The position numbers and the translations under genes were made by a program. Under the pieces are notes generated by a model that was not told the DNA's origin, did not search any database, and worked only from the letters and a program-made list of their open reading frames with translations. Of a DNA stretch of 64,000 nucleotides, positions 14,201-26,432 are shown piece after piece. The DNA is from Tigriopus japonicus (lineage: Eukaryota; Arthropoda; Copepoda; Harpacticoida; Harpacticidae): assembly GCA_010645155.1 (NCBI GenBank), contig CM021322.1:6863124-6927123 (forward strand), read 5' to 3'. The stretch's first letter is position 1. Each line of letters starts with the position of its first letter.

Positions 14201-17200
14201 AACAAACAATAGAGGCAACAAAAACAGATCATCTGTCAAAGCGGGCGATTTTTTGTTTTTGTCTCAAGAGTTGGTATTCGTGTACAAGCACCAAAAGCAA
14301 TGCATTTTCTGAGTCTTGTTACTGGAACCGAAAGCTTCTTGAGGTGAGATTGAACATTCATGGTGGTGAGGCCAAAGCCCGGATAATCCGAATAGAGAAC
14401 CGACGAAGAAGGAGATTAATGATCTTAATACGCTTTCAAATCCGTGGTTTTATGTTCCCGTTCCATCTCAAGAGGCCCTGTTTCCAATATGAGCTGGAAC
14501 TGCAAGGCTATCATTTCCAACAATCATATTTTCTCCAAAGCTCATAATGACAAGGCTTTTTCGGTCGATAAACAGAGAAGGCTGCTAATGTGGGATATGT
14601 TTCCAGGTGTTCCAACAGAAGTGAATATTTCCTTGAAATTTACCGTTCCCCATTATGATCGGCCAAATCGAGCACATGTTGGAAGTCAAATTGAGAAAGG
14701 TGAGTGCAAATTTCGGAGCACGTGTTGTCCATTTAAAATGCACCCAATTCCATGTTCCAACATCTACTTTCTATTGTACGTGGGAATTGGTACCTTGCTT
14801 CTTTCTGGGTGCTTAAAATGCTAAGATTTTCAAATTTATGGCCTTGGTTAGCCAGCTAAAAGGTGAGAAAGAAATTTGCAAAAACAACCTCTTTTCGATG
14901 ACCTTGGGGAAAGTGTTGCCTTCCCAACCTGTTCTTCACTTTGCAAGCTCATTTCCATTTCCCCAACAAAAAGGGGTTCCAAGTGTACCTTATCATTTGC
15001 AAGCCAACGTCAGTGTTCTTTAGCGAGTTTTCAGTTTGGCTTATCTAGTTCCATGATCTTCAGTGGTCCAAATTGAAACTAGAAAGTTGGCCCCTTTTTA
15101 TGTACATTTAGCGGGCCAATTTTTTGGTTGATCTTTATATGCACCGTAGTCTCCTAGGCTTTATACTCTTTTTTATGTCCGCTCTGCGTATCTTTGCCCT
15201 TACACCTGGTGGAACATGGACTGTGGGACAACTGGGTTGGTTCTCACGGTTCCACAAGGAGCAAAAGGACCCGTGAACAACTCCCCTATTCCCTAGTCTT
15301 GTTCCAATATAATCTTGGCCAGCCAATCTGTTTCAATATGGACCGTTTTTCGTGGCCGAGGTCAACAACCACTACAAGGCAACTTCACGAGGTTGTATGT
15401 TTTGGACTAATTTCCAAAAGACCTTGGCAACATTTTGTGCCACATACCTGAGGACAGACGGCCCAATCTCCATATTTAAATGAGGTTGGGAACATTCCAA
15501 ATCATATGGGGGATGGTTTGACAACTCGCCATTTGTTACCTTGTCCTGTGTTCCAACATATGTGATCTCAGGAGTTTGTGGTGCACGACTGAATCAGCCA
15601 AGACGATGTTTCATGGCTTGAAAACTAATATGGAACAACATGGCAATGTGGAACCTCCTGGAACACTCCTAAACAAATTTGAATTCACTCTTTGAGGTAG
15701 CTGCGTTTTCATCGAAGGTCATATGATCAGACCTTCAATAGTCTGAGAGGAAAGGAAACCCCTTGAGTGGTCACATAATCATCTTCCCTCTTCAATATAT
15801 TGGGATGATGGACAACGATGTAGCTTCTCACTGAGAAAACTGGATGCCTCACATTTCTCTCTTGACTTCTCGGGTGTCCTAAAATGACGATCCTTTGGCT
15901 TTTCCTTCAGTGGTCCCTGCAGATGGAATGGGTTGATATGGTGCCAATGACAAGGCCAGGCTGTCACAATGCTTTTGGATGGCCTTTTGTTGGTCACGTT
16001 TGGGGATCCTCGTCCTCCATGCTTTTATATAAAGTATAACCCTTTATTCATTTCGAGCGGAGCGTGCCAGGCTCTTGAGGGAGAGAACGATGGGAAAAAT
16101 GTCCTCTGGCACTTTTCTTTGAGAAAGGAATCTAAATTATGAATGGACCTCCGTCGTCTTGAGCCTGCTCGCTCTTCGTTTCATTCGGAAGTCTCTTGGA
16201 ATCAAGCGGAGAACGCGAAAAAGGGGGACAAGAATCACAAATGATCCAATTATTTAAAGGCTGAGCAGGAAAATGTACATTTTGCCCATTTCGGCCGTGG
16301 TCCCAAAAATTGGATCAAACGGACCGGGAATGATGAGTGAAAGCATGACATGAATCTAGATTACAGAGATCCACTCTCTAGCAAATGAACAACCAATCTC
16401 CGTGGATCTTCACTGTTCATCCACTTTTTGGTTGGGGATGCTAGGAGTAAACCTTTGAACCGTCATGCATACGAAGTGGTCACAAGATATGCGTCGCGAG
16501 CTCATTATTTTCCCTTTCACGCTCAAAAGCTAACCCAAAATGCGAGACCAAATAGCCATAAAGGAAAAGTTCACTAGCTCGGTGAGCCGTTCTCACGCCA
16601 AAGGCTCGTTCGTTCGTTCGTTCGTTCTTTCGACCCTCCTTGGTGTGTCAAGAAAATTTGGAAGAAGCTCCCACCACCAAATCAAAGTGTTCCACGGCCT
16701 TCGTGTCGCCTTCATTTCTTCGGTTTGCTGCTTTGCGTATCCGGTTGTGAAGAAGGCGCAAGATTTCTCAGGCAAACTTTTCGTTCCCGAACAAGACAGT
16801 GGCAGATGCAGGACAAACTTTACAGTGTAATCTAACAGGGTGAGCCAGAAAAGTTCACGATTTGGATGATTAAGAAACATGAGAGCAAACATGTTCTTGC
16901 TTTTCTTTACAATTGCTTACAACAACGCTGTTCATCCCGAGAAACATGTTTTGATGACTTTTCTTTTGCAGAAAGCTGGAGCAATATTCTTCAAAATGGC
17001 AATGTCTTTGGTAATTGGCATTCGTTCCTTTTTTGCACCTTATTAAAGTTTCGGTGCTAAAAAAGAGCGTTTTCTTCAATTAGCGCGTCATTTGATGGAA
17101 TTAAGTTAGAAGAGGGACAAGAGATGAGTCCTCTGGATTCTATTCATATTACAAGTAATAACAACATTGAATTGGATCAAGTCGATTCCTATGTTATGTA

Positions 17201-20200
17201 CGGAGATAAAATTGTTTTTGGTCCCAATGCACTGGAAATAAATGTCTACCCTTTTTTGCTTAATGAAAGCAAACCATCGTTCCTCATTAAAAATGAGACA
17301 AATCTCCAAGCTCAAAAATTTTTGCTTTTTACGTGTACCTCGAGAAGCCTTAAAAATCCAGAAATAGGAACTATTTTGAAAATAAAGAAGAAATGACCAT
17401 TGAAGGGTGTTCATCGCAATATCAATGAAAGTTCCATAAAAAATGACATAATTTGAGAACATGTAGCATGTCTCCCAGAACATAGCTTAAATGCATCAAG
17501 TGTGTTTGTGTTCCCTTTAGGAGACTTGTGGGACATGAACGGTGGAACACACATGGTCCAGCTCAGTTTTTTTTTCTTTTTTGCTAAAATGGAGTAGGGG
17601 TTAAAAGAAGGATGACTTGGCACTTTACGCACTATTTATGGCTCCAAGAACCCTTTGGTATTTGAATCACCCTCTAAAACTATGAAAGAAGGTGAGTTTG
17701 CACATGTGAAAGAAGTTTTCTCGATCCATCCCAACAACGAGCAAGCTTTTCGAGCGGAAGGACGAAAGAATTGAGAATTTGAGCCAGCTTGAGGTGGTTC
17801 CTCTCTCCTAAATAAAGTGGTCGAGAGCTCTGTTTGCCTGGCCTTTTTACCCGTGGCTTCAATTTCCAAATAGAAACTGATGGTCGGTTGGCATTGGCAA
17901 CCACCCACCATCACACCAGTAGAAGCAGGTACGAAACAACCAACAGTCACGTCTAAACTTATCCTCTGTATGGTGTGTGCACAGTGTGTGTTGAGCTATC
18001 TGCAAGATTACTACAAGAACCGAGCTCGGCTTGTCAAACTTCAACGTGGTCGGTGTTCGTTAATATTGTTCAAACTTGGCGGAGATTTACCCGAGGAAAA
18101 CATATCTTCATCGCCTGACTGTGGTTGCTCGGTTTTATGTCAGCCGCCGAAAGGGGAACTTTGCTTCGATCTATTTGGACCAAAATCATAAATTCGCGTC
18201 CCAAGTTGGGACAAGTATTTGTTTTTTGCCTGTTCTTCAATGTTGTCGGACACTCACCCAAGGTTATGTGAGATGATGACAAGGTCTCAGAAACTTTTGT
18301 TTTAGTCGCTAAAGTAAAACAGAGAGGCCCATGACAACGATCATTCGTTTTGGCGTTTCTGTTTTTCTTTAGATCCCTTACTAAGAGCTTTATACAAACA
18401 GAAATACCAGGAGAGAATAACACACAATGTGACTTCAGGCAATATTTGGGGTATCCAGAAAAAAGTTGATCCAATATCAATCAGGGGATTTATAAACTTC
18501 CTGTGAGTTTGACGAACCCTGATATGCTTACAGAGAGGGGGCAAAATTGGAGCATGGACCATTGAAGGTTGCTTGGTGTTCCCCCTCAATAATATTCAAT
18601 CTTCTTTCCTTCTTCAAAAAGAAATCTCTCCACAAAAGAAGGACCAAATAGTGTTCCATTCTTTTTCACACCAACCGAATCAAAAGTGACGGATAAAAAT
18701 GAACACAAGACAAAATCCATTATTTTCAGTTCCCCAGTGTTGCCATTTTTCGCCAACGTTTTCATCACACACAAAAAAAGTTCAAGACGCCTTTATACGG
18801 CAAAGACAGTTGGGCGATAGCGGATGAGCGTACTTGATCCCACTGAAATGATCCAAGATTTACCCGCAAGAACTCACTATATTGGCTTTTGTTTTGCCAC
18901 CACAATAGATAGACACACCCAAGGTACCCAGAGGCCACTTTCTGTGCCAAAAAGGTAAGGAAGCCTCCTCTGAAGGACATGCTTTATTGATGTTCTCCTA
19001 AGGAGAGTTGGTATGGATAACCAATAGTAAGTTGGCCTCCATCGTCATTTTCCGACCTCCTCCAAAGTCTCTTGGAACTCTTGTTCCAGAGGACACCTGA
19101 CACCCGGAGGGAAACTTATTTAGGATTATTACCTCGTTTTTAGGGTCATGCCGCTCCATTATTCATGAAAATGCCATATTCGTGACAGAATCAAAGACTA
19201 TCGCCTTATCTAGCCAAAGGCCTAAATCTGTGGCTAATGTCCATAGGGACTTGGATGATGCTCTTTTTTATCGAATTATGATGAGGGAGCTCTTCTTGGC
19301 CAACCAACACGGCTTCCATGGACTTCTTGCTCATAAGGAAACGAATTCAAAAGCATATCTTTTTGCATTCTGCTGATGGACTCAAAAAAAATTGTCAATC
19401 TCAATGGGCCAAATAGTATTACTGCCATCATAAAAAATCTTACCTTATGTGACGAACTTTGAAAGCAACAAGAAGTCGCCGCCTTCTCACCATATAATAC
19501 TCGCTCAAAAGAACGTTTAATCTGGACTAAGCCATGCTCCCTAAAGCCATAAACCTTCTCATCATATATTCCGTCACAATACGAGGCTCGCTGTATTAAA
19601 TGCATGAAAGCTTATGGTTTACAAAAGGCCATTAAATCAAGGTCATGTACCACCAGCCATCCTAAAATTTAAAAACTAGACATGCATATTTTTTATGTTT
19701 TACCTGATATTTCGATGGCGATTGAGTTCTTGTGACCTCTGGGAGAGGTGCACGTGAATACATTGGAATCGTCGTTTAGCTTGGCATAGTAAATACTCAT
19801 CCGGAAATGCCAGTTCCGTTCCAATCCGGAAACGACCCAACCTAAAGCGAGAAATGTGGCCTTTTATCCTCGAGATGAGAGGAAATCTCCCCTCCCCCTT
19901 TCAAACCACGTGTTGTGTCCGCTTAAAGTGTGCAATTCAATCCCAGCGAGCTGTTTAACGAATACCAAGTATCTTTCGATTTTGTTTGAAGAGCGTGAAA
20001 GTGTCTTCTTTCTCTGGAGTTTGGTTAAGAGAAAGAGATAGACACTTACTTCTATGTATCTACGGTGTTTCTCCATTCAGATCCAACCTCTAAGCGAGAG
20101 AAGAACGAGGTGCTTGAGAAATTTGTCAACGAACCTCGGAGGCTTCTTTAATTTGCATGTCTGTTTGCTCCAGGAACTCTTTTCTCCATTTCATTTCCCA

Positions 20201-23022
20201 TTCACACGAAAAGAAAGCCTTTTACTAGGCTCTGTCAAGAACTTTATGGACAAACTTCCGTCATTCCTTCACGAAATAAAAGCTCCTCCTTGGCGTCTAA
20301 ACCTCGGGCCCTTTTACGTCGTCGGTCGTCGTTATCTTCCAGCCAAATTAAGTCGATTTACCTTAGTTACGTAGTTTCTTACTTACTTCATTAGCCCAGA
20401 AGGGTGAGCCAAGACTTTCATTACTACAACGAGGAAGGCAATTTTGACTAATTAAGTACCAGAGAGGCATACAAAGGCAGCTCCCCTCAATACCCAAGAA
20501 ACACACACCCTCGATCACCATTTTGCAACCAACTATGGTGCTTAAGAAGTGTAGGCTCAAGGCCTTTAAGATGGCGGTGGTGTTCCATTTGAATGGACCA
20601 TCCAATATTGGGTCATCGTTTAGTGTGTGCGTGGGTGCCTCGCTTCTTGGGCAGCAAAAACTTGTAATACCCCCATTCCTACACCAAGACATACCAACAT
20701 AACAAACATGTTCCAACGGTCTTCAGGCGAGCCTGAAAGGTCATTTGGCACACACTCTGCATAGAATGGGAACACATTCCCTTCATGTAGCTTTTATTTG
20801 ATCCTGAGGGTAATTTTGACTCGCCTTAGTTTCCCTTCTACTTGGCTCCCGGTTGAAGGAAACGAAACAGCCAAAACAAACCATTAAGGGGCTTTTAAGA
20901 GGTACAACTAATTTGAAGGCCAGATTCAAATGCCACTGAGCTCTTGTCCTTCATTCGATAAAAAATGAACAAGTACAAGGGACAAATCGTACTTCGTCTT
21001 CCTTCCCATAGAGATTGAAATAAATGAAACGAGCAACTATCTAGACTACTAAGGAAAGAAAACACGGTGGGCCATCATAAGACCCTTTCTCGTTAGAGCT
21101 AATGTTTTCTTTCTCCAGATGGTGAGAAAAAAAGGAAGGGGGATCATCACAATTCCTTGTTTTGCCACAAAAGGGGATTGCTTTTCACTGAACGCACCCA
21201 TTCTTCGTTGATTGAGTCCATTGCTCACGTGGTCAAGGATCCTTGATAAAATTGGACACCATTCTCCCCTCCCTCCCTCCCCTCATTTTCCCGGAAGCTT
21301 TGGCCTCCACAGACAGGAAACAAGTTTTTGGTCTCGCATCGTGCCAACCAACCAGCTTACCTGTCGGGTAAACTTTTCCCGAACTGGCCCAACTCCAAGT
21401 TGGGTTGCCCAATTTTCTGTTAAAGATGCAATCCAAATGGATAATTGATCCTGGGTAAACAATCAGCTCGCCGCCTGGACCTTCATGAACGTGGCCTCCT
21501 GCATTCACCACGGATATTTGGGGAGGTAGATCGCCTGGAAAAGAAACAGGAAACAATCCAAAAGTGAGAGTGGACTCGATTACTAATTGGTTCATGAACC
21601 ACTATGATGATATGAGTGTAGTTCCATAGATTACCGTTAAAATCTTCGATGCCAGACGTCTCTCGGCAGTAGGGTAGACGTGAATCCCATTGGCCGTTTT
21701 GGCAAGTGAGTGTTGAATTTCCCTCCTGGGCAAACAATCCGGGTTTGGAGCTATTGCAACGGATCTGTATTTCCGCTCCATGTGGGAATAAGGTACTCTC
21801 CGACAACTGAAACATGAGAGCCATCCTTCATCAGTCTCGCCTGGGTCCTTGGTCCACCACGTAGTGGTACTACGAGGAAGCTCGAGTGTACTACTACTTC
21901 TATGTACATGCTCATTCTGGCCTACCCACTAACAAGACCTTGTTAAGGCCTTTTTATGCCAATGGAAACTACCGTTGCCCTCCGTGCTACAAAGACCTAC
22001 AGTACTTACTTGGAGCTCTTGGTATTGATATGTTAAGATCTGTTTGGGTGGATGAATATTCAGCTCACAGCTTCTCAATAGAGATTTGTAGGTGTCCTCT
22101 GGAAAGGAACACCAAGATTGATTACAGTCTGAGAAAGGAAGTATGTAAGCCATTGAGACATGGATCTACCTTTGGCCTTCCGACACAAGGGTCCCACCCA
22201 TTTGCCATTTCGACAACTCAGCTTGCACTTTTGTCGTCCCGAGGCCAAGGGACCGATTTGAACATCAAATTCCACGTCCTCCACGGCTTTGAAAGAGGCC
22301 AAACTCTCCAGGATGTCGCCAGACAAAACGCTGCCATTGTAGGTCACGTTGGGAGTGGGACATGATGAGGCATGGGGTTCTGGAAATGCATTGCCACGAA
22401 AGTTTCCAGTTTTGCAAACCATCCAAGCAAGTGAGAGTAGATTGATGATGAAACCAAAGCTAGGGTTTCAAGTTAAAAAAAAAACTAACTGTGGCCATCA
22501 CTGTGTTGTTGCAATTTCTAAAAGGTCGAGAACGACGTGAAAACGAGATGCCAATCATGAAATTGGATAAACATAAAGAGAGTCGGTGGAAGTGAAACTT
22601 GATTACGAATAGAGTTCCAATTCATTGTTGGTTTTCGTACCCTTTTCCTCTTTTTGTGGTTTGACATTTTCAAAACTTTTTACATCCATCGGTTCACTAC
22701 GATGACGGAAGTGCCGTTCGGAAAGTTTATCTGACACTAGGATAAATTTTGGTTCTTTCAAACCTACTGAATTGGTCTTATATCGAGCAACATTTAACGA
22801 CGGTAATTATAAGAATGAATTTCCAACTGAAACCTTACTTTTAACTTAGCGATTTCAGTACCATAAAGAAAATAAAGAAATTATGATCTCGGGAATAGCT
22901 TCTTTGCTCGGTTACTTACCAATGGTTGGGTTAGTGACGCCCAAATCCTCAGTCATGCCAGGGATGATCCAGCATTGGAACAATAAGATTCCAATGATTC
23001 CAAAGCACTTGGTCACCATCAT
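8240..23022 (-). CDS. Hikaru genki-like secreted Ig/sushi protein
   Basis: Hikaru genki is a secreted synaptic-cleft protein in insects. I assembled ten exons (minus, high to low): 22920-23022, 22170-22379, 22010-22098, 21635-21806, 21361-21534, 19704-19841, 10485-10628, 9107-9316, 8873-9043, 8240-8445. Every junction has GT..AG ends and matching phase, giving 538 aa. Residues 1 to about 24 are a signal peptide (MMVTKCFGIIGILLF). Next come two cysteine-rich sushi-like modules (about 41-101 and 115-184). An Ig domain follows, with Cys227 and Cys280 and the motifs YPGSIIHLDC, NPTWSW, YPTGW and FTCTSPRG. Four CCP domains start at Cys299, 358, 417 and 475, each with a late GxW and closing Cys. 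The Ig plus CCP order and the WSW..YPTGW signature support the hig assignment. No TE hits a coding exon. Assignment is from memory of the family, not a search. Confidence 0.82.
10629..19703 (-). other. 9.1-kb intron 6 of the hig-like gene
   Basis: This intron separates the second half of the Ig domain from the first canonical CCP exon. Its many short reading frames show no domain. Unlike the rest of the window I recognise no transposable element in it. Confidence 0.6.
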
Positions 23023-23679
23023 TTAGGAATTACTCACTTGACTCTGTTTGGACTGACTTAGATTTCATTTTCCCTTGCGAAGTTTTCAAAATTGACACCA
23101 GAAAAGGTAGATGGTCTTCTTTGTTGGAACACTCAACAGACACTGTTCCATGAGCGGACCAGATTCAAAGGAGAGAGGAACGAAAGAGGAACGTTCCACT
23201 CACGCTCCTCTCCACCTCAAACTACGTAGCACTAGATCCAATAGAGGAAGAAAAGGTGAAAAACGCTCTAGTTGAGTTGGTCGAAATTGACATCCCCTTT
23301 GGGGTTGCTCGTTCTTTCGAATCTTGGACGCTCGTGGTAAGACCGTAGAGATCCAAAGCGTCAATTTGCCTTACAAAACGGAAAAGTGTCATATTCATGT
23401 GGATTAAACCCTCTCCACCATCGAGAGAGGACTTTAAAAAAATCTGGGAAATTTACGAACAGGTGCGTACATTGGATGAGGAAAGTGCGTCGGGTCAAAT
23501 GACTAAAAGGTTTTTTTTCTGGAGTCATATAGAAAGACTACCCGCTACGATTGCTGCTTCAATAACACGCATTAATTCGTACCTCACCCTCAAGAATGAC
23601 CCCAGGTTCGCCCATTTCAGTTGACAAAGCCATGACTACTGCGTGTAAATTAATAAAATAGGCTATTATACGTAAGCCA

Positions 23680-23712
23680 TGGCAAGCCCGGGATTCGAAC
23701 CAGGGGTGTTGT
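23680..23712 (-). repeat. tRNA-like B-box remnant
   Basis: Minus strand carries CTGGTTCGAATCCCGGGC, a T-arm/B-box sequence with no upstream tRNA body. Probably a SINE fragment. Confidence 0.4.
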
Positions 23713-23726
23713 AGTTAGTTATATCA

Positions 23727-24175
23727 AGAAGCACTGAATTTTCTGGACTGGGAGGCAAACAATGAAAATCACGATTTCCTGCAGCATTAATTCAATTGAG
23801 TTCTATTGCCAACGAGACCTGGCTTGTATTCAGTAGACTACGTATTTCAATTTTCAGCTTAATCGAATGCGAGAAAGAAAAGTTATGCCTTCTCAAAGTT
23901 ATGAACTAAAGAGAGCATAGAATGAATGAACTTGCCCTTTTGTGGTAAAGCAATTACCAGAAAAGGGCTAGTTCATTCATTTTTGGTAGGATTTGCACTG
24001 AATTTTGAGTGAGCATAACTTTTGGCTCCTACGTTCGATTGAGCAGAAAATTAAAATACGTATTCTTGTTAACATAGGCAAGGTCTCAATTGCAGAAGAA
24101 CGTAATTAAACTGCTTTTATTGAATATCATTATTCTCATTGCTAGCCTCTCACTCCATGATCCAGTGCTTCTTGG
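23727..24175. repeat. Palindromic MITE, family E copy 1
   Basis: A long inverted repeat running from CAAGAAGCACTG to CAGTGCTTCTTGG. It has a central near-palindrome around CCCTTTTGTGGTAA. The same structure recurs at 47254-47757. No coding capacity is visible. Confidence 0.75.
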
Positions 24176-24469
24176 CACGTTGTATTAAACTTTTTGAAAA
24201 GACCTGAACAAGGACTAATTTGGCAACACTCGAAATAGATTTCGAGTTCCATCGATAGTTGTAAACTTATAGAAATGGATTTTGAGTTGGCAGTGCTGCC
24301 ATATTTTATGGTTGATAAGGTCTATTGCCTGTTGAAAAGTTTAGCTGTGGTCAGCTTTTTGACCCTAAAAACCAAAATGGCAAAACTCTGCCAAAAACCC
24401 AACTCGAAACACATCAGTAGTTTTTAGACGCAAAGATCGATCTCAACATCGGACTTAAAGTGCAATCGA

Positions 24470-24633
24470 ATCTCGATTGAAAAACGCAGTTGCATTTGAA
24501 AAAACACAGCTAATGTAGCGAAACTTGATCGAGGATGGTTATTTCCACTGCGCGTCATGTGCTTCTTTCATGCTTCTTCTATGCTTCTAGATGTGCTTCT
24601 ATTTTACTTCCGAACTACCTCAGCAACCGACCT
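24470..24633. repeat. Palindromic MITE, family A, one decayed copy
   Basis: The right arm (TGATCGAGGATGG... to CTCAGCAACCGACCTA) matches the foldback elements at 25230-25464 and 50360-50610. The left arm is mostly lost. Confidence 0.6.
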
Positions 24634-25229
24634 ATAAGGAATCTCAGTTTAAGCAATTTTCGCGATAAAAGCAGCTTTTCCGCACTGACCAAAATTTCAC
24701 TACATAATAATTCTCAATATAAGAAATTTTCCATTTTCCTCTATCTCTATATAAGAAACATTCTCAAAGTTTTGGCCTATTTCTCTTGCTTTAATTGGTC
24801 ACAGCACGAAACGACAAAAAAAACAACGAAGCATTTCCAAAAGGACCGATGCAGTGCTCCCATATCTTGCGCTTTTGGCAAATTTTGCCATTTTTGGGGT
24901 CCCCTTTGCGCACCTTTTTAAGCTCTCACACCTTGCACTTTCTTTGACAAAAAACTTACACTTTTTAAGTCGGAGTCAAAAGAACGAAAAATTACATTCT
25001 GAACCCTAAAATCACTAAAAATTGTCCAAAATGCCGCTCAACAAGAACTATTTTGAAGACATTAAGTTTAAAGATATAATTTATCGACAATTATACAAAA
25101 TAATACCAGCATAAATTAGTTTTACCAACAATTGAACATGTATGTTGTAATGTCGGCCCATTTTGGCACATCCAAGCTCAACCGAACCGAACTTCAATCT
25201 CCCATTAACCTAACCTAACCAGACATAAA

Positions 25230-25464
25230 GTCGGTTGTTGAGGTAGTTTTGAAGTATAGTAGAAGCATATCTAGAAGCATAAAAGAAACATATGAGGCGA
25301 AGTAGAAGTAACCATGCTCGCTCAAGTTTCGCTACGTAAGCTGTGATTGAAAAACGCAACTTATGTAGCGAAACTTGATCGAGCATAGTACTCCGTCTCA
25401 TATGCTTGTTTTGTGTTTCTAGGTATGCTTCTTCTATGCTTCAATACTACCTCAATAGCCGACC
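25230..25464. repeat. Palindromic MITE, family A
   Basis: Arms begin GTCGGTTGTTGAGGTAGT and end with its approximate complement. The whole 235 bp folds on itself around a centre near 25340. It is homologous to 50360-50610. Confidence 0.75.
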
Positions 25465-26432
25465 TTTAATCATAACCTAAGACTACCTGATCCTTAATCA
25501 TTAAATTAAATCTAGTAATTTACAAAAGTCAAAGATCCTTGCACTTGTCCAAAAAGAAAAACGCAGCTGGCAGATGTCGAATCCCAACTATGCAGACACA
25601 ATGGGTAAGGAAGATAATTACTGAGGTGCTAAAAAATTGGCATAAATAATGCCAACTTTGAAAAAGCCTGATTGAAGTAATTCTTCTAAGGAACGGAGCG
25701 TCGCTCTTTTCTACACGCAACCTATTATTTAGTTCTTATGTAGGCAGTTCTGCTTAGGTAGAAAAAAGCCATGAATTCGACGCCATGCCTTTCATTGTAA
25801 TGTATTCAACATCACCACTAACATTACATTAACTGTAAAAGTTGAAAATACACACATCCATTAGCCGGTATCCCACTGCCCTTAAAATTGGGTCTCTTCA
25901 CGCCAAAGTTTTTTGTACTCGACAAGTTTTTACTGTGTTCAAGTAACAGGTTGAGCCTGTAGCCATCGTAACGAAAAGAGATAAAGACAATAAAAATGCA
26001 AGTCTGGACAAATATGTCAATTGAACAAATCACGTCGGAACAAAGTATCAAGCAAATTGGATTTTTTGGCCAAAATTGGCATCAAACGTGGTTCAACATT
26101 TAGGTGAAATGAATCAAAACACTGGAACTCCATACTAATTTTTTTGAATAAAAGGGGAAAAACAATACTGCTCAGAAAAACACGCCTAGTGTTGTCTCCG
26201 AAGTAACTCTGATAGACGTATCAATGTGTGATTTTAGGTTTTAGAACAGGAAGGGTTGCCAGAAATAGACCAATGCCCTTAGATTTGTTGTCTTAAGTTT
26301 GGGAAGATTTGATTCTTGAATTGCTGAAGTTTTAACATCGGTTACGTAAAATCTATTTTGAATGTCAATTTCGTTTTTAAATTCCTGTCCGGATTTTGCA
26401 CTCGGTTGTAACCCAGTTCTCAACAACTAGAA

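Noticed and set aside
16610..16630. Short GTTC repeat
   Set aside because: Only about five units; too short to be of note.
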